Shown here: one piece after another, positions 1 through 8,274 of the stretch
Layout: the number at the start of each line of letters is the position of its first letter
How positions within the stretch are numbered: the first letter of the stretch is position 1
Assembly (NCBI GenBank): GCA_004195035.1
Contig: SGBD01000001.1
Coordinates: forward strand, 813,656-877,655
Direction: 5' to 3'
Origin: Candidatus Acidulodesulfobacterium ferriphilum
Lineage (GTDB): Bacteria; SZUA-79; Acidulodesulfobacterales; Acidulodesulfobacteraceae
Length of the DNA: 64,000 nt
Made by a program: the position numbers and the translations under genes
Notes under the pieces: model-generated
The model's database searches: none
What the model saw: the letters and a program-made list of their open reading frames with translations, nothing else
What the model was told of the DNA's origin: nothing

Positions 1-300
1 AGGATGATTGTCGAACCTTCTAAATGGAGCGATAAAGCCGGTAGAATAGCTTTGTGGTGCTTTAATGCAGGTATGATTCTATGGGTGATTTTAAATTTTC
101 TGCCGGAAGGATTTATGCAGTTTGCGGCATCCGTAAAACACGGTTACTGGTATTCGAGAAGCATTTACTTTTATGATAAGACCGACATGTGGCTGTGGTT
201 AAGATCGCCCGGAGACCTTGTATTTACGATAGGCGTTCTGGTTCTTTTTATAGATATAACAATAAAACTTCTACAGGTTAAAAAATCGGTAAAAGAATAA
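1..300 (+). CDS. C-terminal end of nitric oxide reductase-type heme-copper oxidase subunit I (5' truncated by window edge)
   Basis: The frame is open to base 1, so the gene begins upstream of the window; the visible ATG at 4 need not be the start. The 99 residues hold two membrane segments (about 15-40 and 72-92). The FLPEGFMQ stretch, the GYWYSRS motif and the W-L-R-S-P-G-D-x-V-F-x-x-G signature match the last helices of NorB/qNor (NorZ) proteins, which reduce NO to N2O in the membrane. The catalytic His and Glu residues lie outside the window, so NOR cannot be separated strictly from other oxidase subunits I. The gene appears unrelated to the downstream complex, being separated by 300 bases with a repeat and a candidate promoter. 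Confidence 0.7.
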   Translation, partial: RMIVEPSKWSDKAGRIALWCFNAGMILWVILNFLPEGFMQFAASVKHGYWYSRSIYFYDKTDMWLWLRSPGDLVFTIGVLVLFIDITIKLLQVKKSVKE

Positions 301-316
301 AAGGGTTCCCAAATCA

Positions 317-380
317 CGATTTAGAAAATATTTATTTTCATCATGCCCCCCCAACCCTCCCGCAGGGGGAGGGTTGGGGG
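317..380. repeat. Repeat-derived segment with 14-bp C/G-rich inverted repeat
   Basis: Bases 348-361 (CCCCCAACCCTCCC) pair perfectly with 367-380 across a 5-base loop. No T run follows on the plus strand, so it is not a convincing terminator for the NOR gene. The 19 bases at 317-335 (starting CGATTTAGAAA) recur exactly at 23982-24000, at the end of a MITE-like element, suggesting this gap carries a relic or relative of that element. The rest of the 301-600 gap holds a candidate promoter and an inverted repeat, listed separately. Confidence 0.6.
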
Positions 381-402
381 AAGGGGGGAGTGTTGTTTCT
401 TC

Positions 403-432
403 TTGACAATTTATCTATTATATGGCAATATT
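403..432 (+). promoter_or_regulatory. Candidate sigma-70 promoter for the Hyf/Ehr-like operon
   Basis: A perfect TTGACA at 403-408 is followed after 18 bases by AATATT (427-432), a 4/6 match to TATAAT. It is the best promoter-like pair upstream of the gene at 601, about 170 bases from the start codon. In such AT-rich DNA the weak -10 makes this tentative. Confidence 0.35.
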
Positions 433-510
433 AATAAAAATCGCTTAGGCAATGGGGTCTGCTTGAGTTGTTTAAAAAATAAATCGACACCTGCCGCCTG
501 AAGAAATAAA

Positions 511-597
511 AGGCTAATGACTCCTACATTACATTATTTATTAAAATAATTTTGCCGCTCTGCTTTTAAGTGTAATGTTAGAGAGGGATATTAGCCT
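511..597 (+). promoter_or_regulatory. Nested inverted repeat in the leader of the Hyf/Ehr-like operon
   Basis: AGGCTAAT (511-518) pairs with ATTAGCCT (590-597), and inside it CTACATTACA (524-533) pairs with TGTAATGTTAG (571-581) apart from one bulged base. The folded leader would enclose the only Shine-Dalgarno-like GAGAGGG (581-587) before the ATG at 601. It has no T run. It could control translation or mRNA stability, or be a repeat remnant; no known riboswitch class was recognised. Confidence 0.45.
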
Positions 598-600
598 ATA

Positions 601-1560
601 ATGAACATCTTTTTAAATTCAACCGTCTTTCAAATCTTTCAGGTTATAACCGTCCTTGGTTTTTCCCCGTTTATTGCGGGCTTTATCGGCAAGATAGAGG
701 AGATTTTTGAGGGGAAGAAGGGACCTTCGGTTTTTCAGCCTTATTACGATATTCATAAACTATTCCAAAAAGAGATATTGATACCGCCTTCCGCCTCGTT
801 TATTTTTAAGTCAGCCCCGTTCGTTTCTTTTATTTCGATGGTGCTTATTACCCTTCTTATTCCTGTTTTAACCGCATATCCGCTTCCCCTTGGATTTATG
901 GGCGATATGCTCGGAGGGGCATTTCTTTTTTCCCTTTCATCATTTTTTATAAACATTGCTTCCCTTGATTTGGGTACAAGCTATGGGGGGCTGGGTTCGT
1001 CCCGCGCCACCCTTCTCGCGATTCTTTCCGAGCCTACCCTTATTCTCGTTTTTGTGGGCGTAGCTTTAATAGCACAATCCACACTGCCTTATGTGATGCT
1101 GCGTACTATAACCGCATCATTGCCTTTTTATTTTAGTCCGCCCCATTTCTTAATTATAGCCGCATTTTTTCTCTTATTTCTGGCGGATACGGATAGAAGG
1201 CCTATTAACGCCTCAACTCATGCCGAGATGAGCATGATTGAAGAGGCAAGAATTTTGGATTATTCAGGTCCATATTTAGCTCTTTTAAAATGGTCAGGGT
1301 ATATGAAACAATTTTTACTTTTGGTGATTTTTTTGAATGTACTGGTTTTTCCATGGGGGCTATCCATTAATCATAGTCTCGCAGGTCTTATTATTGCTGT
1401 AATCAGTCTTATTTTAAAAATGTTAATTGTGGGATTCATAGCCGGAATTATAGATACCGCTATTTCAAGATTGAGATTCTTCAGGTATCAGGAGTATTTT
1501 GCCGCCGCATTCGTTTTAAGCGTTCTTGCGATAATGACATTTCAATATAAGGGTTTTTAA
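601..1560 (+). CDS. hyfC: Hyf/HycD-type membrane subunit (NuoH/ND1 family) of an energy-converting hydrogenase-related complex
   Basis: The 319-residue hydrophobic protein has about eight predicted membrane helices and belongs to the NuoH/HyfC/HycD family, the membrane anchor coupling the soluble redox arm to ion-pumping subunits. Diagnostic stretches are the FQPYYDIHKLFQKE loop (about 46-59), YGGLGSSRA (about 125-133) with SEPTLI, and the acidic loop MSMIEEARILDYSG (about 210-223). Family length is about 310, so it is full length. It opens a six-gene run in one direction. It is the only HyfC-like gene in the window, and the HyfD-type antiporter is represented by the gene at 5833. Confidence 0.88.
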   Translation: MNIFLNSTVFQIFQVITVLGFSPFIAGFIGKIEEIFEGKKGPSVFQPYYDIHKLFQKEILIPPSASFIFKSAPFVSFISMVLITLLIPVLTAYPLPLGFMGDMLGGAFLFSLSSFFINIASLDLGTSYGGLGSSRATLLAILSEPTLILVFVGVALIAQSTLPYVMLRTITASLPFYFSPPHFLIIAAFFLLFLADTDRRPINASTHAEMSMIEEARILDYSGPYLALLKWSGYMKQFLLLVIFLNVLVFPWGLSINHSLAGLIIAVISLILKMLIVGFIAGIIDTAISRLRFFRYQEYFAAAFVLSVLAIMTFQYKGF

Positions 1561-1595
1561 ATTATTTAAATATTAAAATTCTGGAGCAATCAAAT

Positions 1596-2270
1596 ATGCT
1601 GGGATATGTAATGCCGCTTTATGTTTATGTCATAGAAGACCTTTTGGCTGCATTGATTCTTTTATCGTCTTTTGTGATGCTTAGCTCAAGATGGATATCT
1701 TTTTATATCCATGCCTACGGATTTCAATCGTTTTTAATATTTATTTTAACGCTCGTTTTAGGAATCGAATCGCAAAATATAGATTTATACTTTGTTGCAT
1801 TTTTAACCTTATTTGTCAGGACAATCATAGTGCCTTACATACTTTTAAAAATGATTAAAAAATTCAATATTAAAGAAGAAGTAAAACTTATTATAAAGAT
1901 ACCGCTTTCAATTATCTCTGGACTATTACTGACGGTTTTTGCCTATTTTTTGATATACAGGTTGATTTCTCCTTTTTCGCCTAAAATAGTTATTAATGCC
2001 TCGTCTATTGCTTTAAGTCTTATATTTATAGGTTTTTTTATGATTATATCGAGGTTTACGACGATAACCCATATATTAGGATTACTTGTTATAGAAAACG
2101 GAATATTTCTTTTATCCGTCGTCGTAGTTCCGACTCTTCCGATAATCGTAGAATTGGTGGTTTTGTTCGATATTTTGGTTACCGTTGTGGCAATGCTGAT
2201 TCTATCGATGTTTATGAAGATGCAGACAGGTTCTTTTTCCACAACCATGCTAAATAGATTAGTCGGGTAA
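1596..2270 (+). CDS. hyfE: Hydrogenase-4 component E-like membrane subunit
   Basis: This 224-residue protein is almost wholly hydrophobic, with about seven predicted membrane helices, and resembles HyfE, a subunit seen only in hydrogenase-4 and related complexes; its N-terminal part is NuoK-like. The stretch HILGLLVIENGIFLL with a buried glutamate (about 160-174) is the typical K-like motif, and VELVVLFDILV follows. A GGAG Shine-Dalgarno lies about 10 bases before the ATG. It sits 35 bases after hyfC and 5 bases before hyfF, so the three are surely cotranscribed. Confidence 0.85.
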   Translation: MLGYVMPLYVYVIEDLLAALILLSSFVMLSSRWISFYIHAYGFQSFLIFILTLVLGIESQNIDLYFVAFLTLFVRTIIVPYILLKMIKKFNIKEEVKLIIKIPLSIISGLLLTVFAYFLIYRLISPFSPKIVINASSIALSLIFIGFFMIISRFTTITHILGLLVIENGIFLLSVVVVPTLPIIVELVVLFDILVTVVAMLILSMFMKMQTGSFSTTMLNRLVG

Positions 2271-2275
2271 AATAT

Positions 2276-3751
2276 ATGAATATTTTCATTATTACATTTT
2301 TGATAATCCCCTTATTTGCATCCTTAAGTTCTTTTATTATAAAAAATAATAGATTTGCCGAATATATAAGCCTTTTGTCCTCATCCTTATGCCTGATTGG
2401 CGCATTTATTATTCTTTATTTTTTAATAAGCCTTAAAGCTATTTCTATTTTTAACAGTGCAATAGTAATAGATAAGTTTGGCGCTTATATAATCCTGTTG
2501 GTTAGTATCGTATATTTTTTATCGTCGATGTATTCTATTTCATATATGAGGCTTGCAATGGAAGACGAGCAGATGACGGATAGGGAGTTTAACAGGTATT
2601 ATCTTTTTTTGAATCTTTTTGCTTTGACGATGCTTATCGCTCCAATGATTAACAATATGGCGGTTTACCTGATAGACATAGAACTTACCACGGTAGCAAG
2701 CGCTTTTTTGGTTATTGCGGAGGTTACGGAAAAATCGATAGAAGCGGCATGGAAGTACATCCTGATAGTTTCTTCGGGAATCTCGCTTGCCCTTTTAGGC
2801 ACGATACTATTTTATCTTTCGGGAAATATTCCCGGAAGCGCAAATGCCGTTTCATCTTTAGACTGGACAACTTTACGCTTGAATGCCGTTTATCTTAATA
2901 AAGATATAGTAAGGTTTGCATTTGTTTTAATCGTGATAGGTTTAGGTACCAAAGTCGGTCTTGCTCCAATGCATACATGGCTTCCCGATGCCCATTCGGA
3001 AGCGCCTTCCCCTATTTCAAGCATGCTTTCGGCATCTCTTTTAAATACGGCAATATACGGCATAATGAGGTATTTTAGTATTACGGGGAAAAATCTTGGA
3101 TTTAATTATCCGAACACAATAATGGTTATTATAGGTCTTTTTACAATATTTACAGGGGTAATGGGAATTATTAATCAAAAATCGACAAAAAGGCTTTTTG
3201 CATATTCGAGTATCGAACATATGGGAATAATTAGTTTAGGGTTTGGTCTGGGGGGCGTATTTGGAACTTTTGGCGCCCTTTTGCAGATGTTCGGTCACAG
3301 CCTTGCAAAACCTGTCATGTTTTTTGGTTCCGGAAATTTGCTGCACAAGTATAAAACGAAGGATATTAAAAAAATTAAAGGCGTTTTTTATGTTATGCCT
3401 AAAACCGCTTTTTTATTTTCCATTGGCGTGCTTGCATTAACCGGGTCTCCGCCTTCGGTAACCTTTATAAGCGAATTTTTAATTATACTTCAAAGTTTAA
3501 AAAACGGCTATTATGTAGTAACGATAATGCTTATAAGTCTTTTAATTGCGGCATTTGTTAGTTTATTGGCAAAAGTCGGCTCTATTGTTTTCGGAAAAAA
3601 AGATAATGATTTAAATATTAAAAAGGGCGATTTTGGGCTCTCATCTTATTTGCCCATGGCTCTGCCGCTTGCGGCATTGATAATTTTAGGGTTTTATATA
3701 CCGGGAAACCTGCATAGTTTATTGCTGGATATAGTTCAGATAATTAGATAA
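2276..3751 (+). CDS. hyfF: Hydrogenase-4 component F-like antiporter subunit (NuoM/N/L family)
   Basis: The 491-residue polytopic protein, with about 14 predicted helices, belongs to the Mrp-antiporter/NuoL-M-N family that moves protons or sodium. Family motifs seen are GLAPMHTWLPDAHSEAPSPISSMLSA (start about 226), with the helix-breaking Pro and conserved His residues, STKRLFAYSSIEHMG (about 302-316) and GHSLAKPVMFFGSG (about 341-354). The channel lysine lies in the IGLGTKVGLAP segment. It is followed 28 bases later by the hydrogenase-like large subunit. Length matches HyfF (about 500-526). Confidence 0.88.
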   Translation: MNIFIITFLIIPLFASLSSFIIKNNRFAEYISLLSSSLCLIGAFIILYFLISLKAISIFNSAIVIDKFGAYIILLVSIVYFLSSMYSISYMRLAMEDEQMTDREFNRYYLFLNLFALTMLIAPMINNMAVYLIDIELTTVASAFLVIAEVTEKSIEAAWKYILIVSSGISLALLGTILFYLSGNIPGSANAVSSLDWTTLRLNAVYLNKDIVRFAFVLIVIGLGTKVGLAPMHTWLPDAHSEAPSPISSMLSASLLNTAIYGIMRYFSITGKNLGFNYPNTIMVIIGLFTIFTGVMGIINQKSTKRLFAYSSIEHMGIISLGFGLGGVFGTFGALLQMFGHSLAKPVMFFGSGNLLHKYKTKDIKKIKGVFYVMPKTAFLFSIGVLALTGSPPSVTFISEFLIILQSLKNGYYVVTIMLISLLIAAFVSLLAKVGSIVFGKKDNDLNIKKGDFGLSSYLPMALPLAALIILGFYIPGNLHSLLLDIVQIIR

Positions 3752-3779
3752 ATAAAAATAATAATATTTAAAGACCATT

Positions 3780-4943
3780 ATGCCGCATAGTAAATATAAA
3801 TTTCTGGGAGATTACGAATTTATCTGGGGTCCGGTGAGAAAAGGCGTCTCCGAATCTATTTTATATGAATTTTTGTCATCGGGGGAAGAGCTTCATAATT
3901 TGGATATAACATCCGGATATAAACAAAGGGATGCAGGGAATGTCCTTGCTGAAAAGGGTAATTTATACGAACAGGTTTTAGCCATAGAAAGAATATCGGG
4001 ACTCCATGCCTTTAGCTCGTCGCTTAGTTATTGCCTTAGCGTTGAAAACTTTTTTGGGCTTGCGGATAAAATTCATAAAAACCTGCAAATCTTACGGATG
4101 TTTTTTGCGGAAGTGGAAAGAATTAGGAATCACATAGAAAACTTATCCGAAATAGCGGAATCAACCTATATTCAGGTACCCTCAGCCATGTATTCTTATT
4201 ATGCCGAGATGTTAAAGCAACTATCTTTGAAATTTTTAAGTTCCCGTTATTTAATGGGCATCAATACAATAGGAGGAATTAGAAAAAATTTATCGTTGAA
4301 TGATATAGAATTTATTTTCAATTCGGTTAAGCCTGTTGTGAGCCGCGTTCAGGAAATCATTAAAAAAAATATGGAGACCAAGTCCCATATAGATAGGCTA
4401 AAAACCACGGGGAAAATAGATATGAAAACGGCGAAGCGGTTTTGCGCAAAGGGTGTTGCCGCAAAAAGCGCAGGAATAAATTCGGATTTAAGAATTAAAA
4501 GACCTTATCTTTTGTACGGCGATATAAAACTAAATAGTATTATATTTAATGACGGCGATGCATTTTCAAGGTATATGGTCAGGATAGGAGAGATCACTCA
4601 ATCATTAAGGATACTTGATTATTGTTTAGAAATGCTTAAAAAAAATAGATTTAATAACACTTCGGATTATTTCATAAACAGGGATGAAATAGACAGGCTA
4701 AAAGATTCTGGACCTGAAAATAATAAAAAAAGGCATGGATTCGGTTATGCGGAATCTTCCGAGGGGTCAATTTTCTGTTATATAAAAGATTTTGACGGAT
4801 GCGTTTTTAAGAAAATAAATTTAAAATACCCGTTTGAAAATAATTATAAATTATTTGCCTGCGGAGTTAAAAATACTATGATGATGGATTTTAACATTAA
4901 CGAAACGAGTTATAACTTTTCGGTTGCGGCGCTGGATAAATAA
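3780..4943 (+). CDS. [NiFe]-hydrogenase large-subunit-like protein lacking the Ni-Fe cysteines (Ehr-type)
   Basis: The 387-residue protein aligns by eye with the large-subunit (HycE/HyfG, NuoD) fold: DYEFIWGPVRKGV near the N-terminus, ERxxG at 70-74, and VERIRNHIENLSEIA with IGGIRKNL in the middle. In active enzymes ERxCGxC and a C-terminal DPCxxC hold the Ni-Fe centre. Here the first motif reads ERISGLH and no DPCxxC exists; the protein has no CxxC at all. The fused NuoC-like N-terminal domain of HycE is also absent. This matches energy-converting hydrogenase-related (Ehr) complexes known from Geobacter and relatives, which keep the fold but not the nickel site. A canonical hydrogenase call is therefore rejected. 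The true electron partner is unknown. Confidence 0.82.
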   Translation: MPHSKYKFLGDYEFIWGPVRKGVSESILYEFLSSGEELHNLDITSGYKQRDAGNVLAEKGNLYEQVLAIERISGLHAFSSSLSYCLSVENFFGLADKIHKNLQILRMFFAEVERIRNHIENLSEIAESTYIQVPSAMYSYYAEMLKQLSLKFLSSRYLMGINTIGGIRKNLSLNDIEFIFNSVKPVVSRVQEIIKKNMETKSHIDRLKTTGKIDMKTAKRFCAKGVAAKSAGINSDLRIKRPYLLYGDIKLNSIIFNDGDAFSRYMVRIGEITQSLRILDYCLEMLKKNRFNNTSDYFINRDEIDRLKDSGPENNKKRHGFGYAESSEGSIFCYIKDFDGCVFKKINLKYPFENNYKLFACGVKNTMMMDFNINETSYNFSVAALDK

Positions 4944-4984
4944 TTGAAAAATCAAAATATTTTTTAATAAAGGATTGAAGTATA

Positions 4985-5836
4985 ATGGCTTTCTGGACAT
5001 ATAGCGGATTGAAATTTGGAATAAAATCTGTAAAATTTCCGAAGGAAAACGATTTTTACGATGGTTTTATCTCATCCATAAAAATCAACGGGCAAAAGTG
5101 TCTAAATCAAGACAAAACGGCCGGTTTATCAGGGAAAAGCGACGGGTTGCAGTGCAGAAAATGCGAGCTTGTCTGTCCGACTAAAGCGGTTAACCTGAAT
5201 AATTTAGCAGACGGCGAAAACGGGAAGGGCGGGCAGGCATTAAAAGCGATTGATGCGAACAGATGTATCTTCTGCGGATTATGCATTGACGCTTGCAGCG
5301 ATATTGCGGGCGCAATTTATTATAGCAATGATTTTGATTTCGATATAGCCCCTTCACCCTGTGCAGGCAAGATAAAAGCCTTTAAAAAATCTCTATTTGT
5401 AAAGCATATAGATACAGGGTCTTGCGGGGCATGCGAGTCGGAAATTAATGCGTTGAACAATCCGTATTACAATATGCACAGGCTTGGTATTTTTATAACG
5501 CCGAGTCCCCGGTTTGCCGATGTGTTATTGGTTACAGGAACTTTCACTAAAAAGATGTCCGATATATTTTTTAATGTTTTGGACAATATTCCAAAACCGA
5601 GATATGTTGTTCTAATCGGCTCCTGTTCCCTGACCGGCGGCGTATTCGAGAGGTCGGAAGCCGATGAAGACGGTTTTAATACAGGGTTATTAAACAGTAC
5701 GGAAACTAAAGAGGGGACGGATTTAAATCCGTCCCCTCTGCTGAACGAAAATGTTATTGCTTTGCCTCACTGTCCGCCTAATCCATTCGAAATATTAAAT
5801 GTTTTATTGCTAATCAAAAAGGGTGATTTCAAATGA
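4985..5836 (+). CDS. Ferredoxin (HyfH-like) fused to hydrogenase small subunit (HyfI/NuoB-like)
   Basis: The 283-residue protein joins two functions that are separate in E. coli Hyf. Residues about 35-105 carry two [4Fe-4S] ferredoxin motifs (CRKCELVCP and CIFCGLCIDAC, the first cluster completed by an upstream KCLNQ cysteine). Residues about 135-283 are a NuoB/HyfI-type small subunit with GSCGACESE, GSCSLTGG and HCPPNP, the ligands of the cluster nearest the large subunit. All small-subunit cysteines are kept although the partner large subunit lost its nickel site. A 30-base perfect palindrome (5710-5739) lies in frame between the last two Cys motifs. The 3' end overlaps the next gene by 4 bases. 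Confidence 0.85.
   Translation: MAFWTYSGLKFGIKSVKFPKENDFYDGFISSIKINGQKCLNQDKTAGLSGKSDGLQCRKCELVCPTKAVNLNNLADGENGKGGQALKAIDANRCIFCGLCIDACSDIAGAIYYSNDFDFDIAPSPCAGKIKAFKKSLFVKHIDTGSCGACESEINALNNPYYNMHRLGIFITPSPRFADVLLVTGTFTKKMSDIFFNVLDNIPKPRYVVLIGSCSLTGGVFERSEADEDGFNTGLLNSTETKEGTDLNPSPLLNENVIALPHCPPNPFEILNVLLLIKKGDFK
5710..5739. repeat. Perfect 30-bp palindrome inside the ferredoxin/small-subunit gene
   Basis: The half-site AGAGGGGACGGATTT is followed directly by its exact reverse complement. It lies in frame in an otherwise normal small-subunit gene and encodes a low-conservation stretch (TKEGTDLNPSP). Its core GGGGACRGATTT recurs at 5929-5952 and, degraded, at 34939-34962, so it looks like a short dispersed REP-like element tolerated within coding sequence. 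Confidence 0.8.
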
Positions 5837-7992
5837 ATTTAAGCCTCTTAAATCCTTTAAATTATTATTACTTATTCTTAATTTTTTCTGCGGCAGGGAT
5901 ATTAGTTTCGTTTTTAGGTTTGATATTCGGGGACAGATTTAAATCTGCCCCCTTTAAAATGTTTTTCGCTTTTTCAAACATTCTTTACATGGCGGCTTCT
6001 TTAACGGCAGTTTCATTTTCTGTAATTGCATTTTTTAAAGGCGGAAATATATTAAACCGGATGCTCTATATCGGCAGGTTTTTTCCCGCCGGCAGAGTAA
6101 TGTTGAAATTCGATACGCTAAGCGATTTTTTTATATTATTTATTTTTGCCGTATTTTTTTACATTTCTTTATATCAGATAAGATATGTTAAAGGGTTAGA
6201 TTCTGAAATAAACCGGTCGTTATTTTCTTTTTTATACGGGATAATGCTTATAAGTGTTTATTTTGTCATCATTGCCTTTAACGGTTTTGTATTTATGATT
6301 TTTTGGGAAATAATGGCCATATCGTCATTTTTCTTAGTAATGACCAAACATTATATAAAAGGGACAAAAAGGGCGGCATTTTTAATGGCGGTAATTACCG
6401 AAATCGGCGCAATGTTAATAATAGTTGGATTAATGATTCTGTATTTATACTCAAACAATTTTAATCTATATGCGTTAAAAGATGCAGTAATACCCGGTTA
6501 TACAAAAGAAATAGTCTTTACCCTGTTTTTATTTGGGTTTGGGGCAAAGATGGGGATTGTTCCTTTGCATATCTGGCTTCCTGAAGCCCATCCGGCATCC
6601 CCTTCGGGAGTGTCGGGAGTTTTAAGCGGCGTGCTTACATCCTGCGGCGTTTATGGCATTATGCGGTTTGGGCTTTATGTTCTTCACCCTGCGGACAGCG
6701 CGCTGCCGATAGGGACTATGATATTAATCGTAGCCGCTTTCACGATGTTTTTTGGGGTGCTGTATATGTCTCAAACCCATGATATAAAGGTTTTGTTGTC
6801 TTATTCCACCGTAGATAACATGGGTCTTATATTAACGGGGATAGGGGCGTCCCTGTATTATAAATATTACGGATTATACGGGCTTTCCGCTTTAGCGCTG
6901 GTTGCATCTTTATATGCGCTCATAAATCACGCATTCTTTAAAAGCCTTTTGTTTATGGGTGCAGGTAATATCGAGCATGAAACCGGAAGTCACAATATGG
7001 ACGATTTTGGGGGAATTTTAAAGAGGATGCCCGTAACCGGAGCGCTTATATTTGCAGGGGTTCTTGCAGCCGCGGGGATTCCGCCGCTTAACGGGTTTGT
7101 CTCGGAATGGCTTAACCTTGAGGTGGTTTTTTTGGGTTTCCATATAAGCGGCGTTTTACCAAGAATACTTCTTTTTGGCGCAGGTTCTATTTTAGCCTTA
7201 AGCTCAGCCGTTGCAATTTCCAGTTATGTAAAATTATACGGTTTAACCTTTCTTGGTTTGCCAAGGTCTGAGAAGGCAAAAAAGGTGAAAGAGGTTCCGT
7301 TATCCATGAATATAGCATTGATAATCCCGGTACTTTTAAGCATTTCCCTTGCCGGTTTTATGTTTCTATATACGCCTGTTTTTTCTAAGGTGGCGGAATC
7401 GATATACCGCATAAATATCGGCAAAAACATTTTACACAATTATATTTTTATACCGTATTACAGCTCTTTTTCCGCATCAAGCCCCATATATCTGTTTTTT
7501 GTATCTATACTGCTTTTGTCAGCCCTTTATATCTTATATAAGGTTATAATAAAACCCAAAAAACGGTTTGTGGATTATGCATGGACGGGCGGTAAAAATA
7601 TAATTAACCCGCACGCTCAGGTTTCTACGCTTGGTTTTTCCAATGCTCTAAGGATAATGTTTAATCTTGTTTACGGGCAGAGAAAGAGGCTTTCGGATAG
7701 AAAAGCCTATCCGCTTTCTTATTATCACGGGGATGATTATTTAAAACAGGATAAAAAAGGCATATCCAACCCGTTCCCTTATTCATCTTATTATCACAAT
7801 TCAAGCGGCTACGGTTCCTACATATTTCCGCTTATCGAATATTATTTGTATCTGCCCTTGATAAAATTCTTCGAAAAGATAAGCTCCGTAATGACCGAAT
7901 TAATGCAAAACGGGTCTTTAAATCTTTATATTTTTTATATATTTTTTGTTTTTGCGGCGGCGTTTTTTATAATTGTTCTAATTCCCGTTTAA
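5833..7992 (+). CDS. hyfB: Hydrogenase-4 component B-like antiporter subunit (NuoL family)
   Basis: At 719 residues this is a large NuoL/HyfB-type polytopic subunit with about 15 or more predicted helices, overlapping the preceding gene by ATGA. Family hallmarks are FGAKMGIVPLHIWLPEAHPASPSGVSG (start about 237), YGIMRF, LLSYSTVDNMG (about 325-335) and NHAFFKSLLFMGAGNIEHETG (about 364-384). The roughly 130-residue soluble loop after position 570 and final helix exceed the usual HyfB length of about 670. Together with hyfF it gives the complex two pump-like modules. A second GGGGACAGATTT palindrome is embedded at 5929-5952 without breaking the frame. Confidence 0.87.
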   Translation: MNLSLLNPLNYYYLFLIFSAAGILVSFLGLIFGDRFKSAPFKMFFAFSNILYMAASLTAVSFSVIAFFKGGNILNRMLYIGRFFPAGRVMLKFDTLSDFFILFIFAVFFYISLYQIRYVKGLDSEINRSLFSFLYGIMLISVYFVIIAFNGFVFMIFWEIMAISSFFLVMTKHYIKGTKRAAFLMAVITEIGAMLIIVGLMILYLYSNNFNLYALKDAVIPGYTKEIVFTLFLFGFGAKMGIVPLHIWLPEAHPASPSGVSGVLSGVLTSCGVYGIMRFGLYVLHPADSALPIGTMILIVAAFTMFFGVLYMSQTHDIKVLLSYSTVDNMGLILTGIGASLYYKYYGLYGLSALALVASLYALINHAFFKSLLFMGAGNIEHETGSHNMDDFGGILKRMPVTGALIFAGVLAAAGIPPLNGFVSEWLNLEVVFLGFHISGVLPRILLFGAGSILALSSAVAISSYVKLYGLTFLGLPRSEKAKKVKEVPLSMNIALIIPVLLSISLAGFMFLYTPVFSKVAESIYRINIGKNILHNYIFIPYYSSFSASSPIYLFFVSILLLSALYILYKVIIKPKKRFVDYAWTGGKNIINPHAQVSTLGFSNALRIMFNLVYGQRKRLSDRKAYPLSYYHGDDYLKQDKKGISNPFPYSSYYHNSSGYGSYIFPLIEYYLYLPLIKFFEKISSVMTELMQNGSLNLYIFYIFFVFAAAFFIIVLIPV
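5929..5952. repeat. GGGGACAGATTT palindrome copy inside the hyfB-like gene
   Basis: The half-site GGGGACAGATTT is followed by AAATCTGCCCCC, a palindrome with a single mismatch. It lies 190 bases after the related perfect palindrome at 5710-5739 and encodes FGDRFKSAPFK in the N-terminal region of the membrane protein. Two copies of a short palindrome in adjacent intact genes suggests spread of a small repeat rather than chance. Confidence 0.75.
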
Positions 7993-8274
7993 ATTAAAAA
8001 TTTTTATTATATGAAAGTAATTGAGCGAAATGAACAGTACGTTTTTATCAAGCCGTTCGGATGCTATCCCTAAATTTTTCATTTATTAACCCTCAATATA
8101 TATTTTCTATTTTTATGAAATATCGTAATTCAATATTTATCATAAATTTCATCAAATTGTAATAATTTTGTCATAATATTGTAACAGTAATTAAGTTAAA
8201 ATAATAACTCTTCCAATTTTTTCGTAATTGGATATTTAAAAAATTGATGTTATAATTGAAAGGAGAGTTATTAA
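7993..8274. other. AT-rich gap without a gene
   Basis: This 282-base gap separates the Hyf/Ehr-like operon from the coiled-coil gene. It holds only AT-rich sequence and one small hairpin near 8213-8232 (CCAATT paired with AATTGG). No RNA gene was seen. The SD for the next gene is GAAAGGAGAG just before the ATG at 8275. Confidence 0.6.

Noticed and set aside
344-390. C/G-rich hairpin as terminator of the NOR-type gene
   Set aside because: No T run follows on the plus strand; G-rich sequence follows instead. Called a repeat-derived segment.
421-445. TGGCA near 423-427 as a sigma-54 promoter for the hydrogenase-like operon
   Set aside because: No TTGCW-type element at the correct spacing follows.
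3780-7992. Calling the six-gene cluster a functional hydrogenase-4 or formate hydrogenlyase
   Set aside because: The large subunit has none of the four Ni-Fe cysteines, and no formate dehydrogenase or hyp genes are present in the window.
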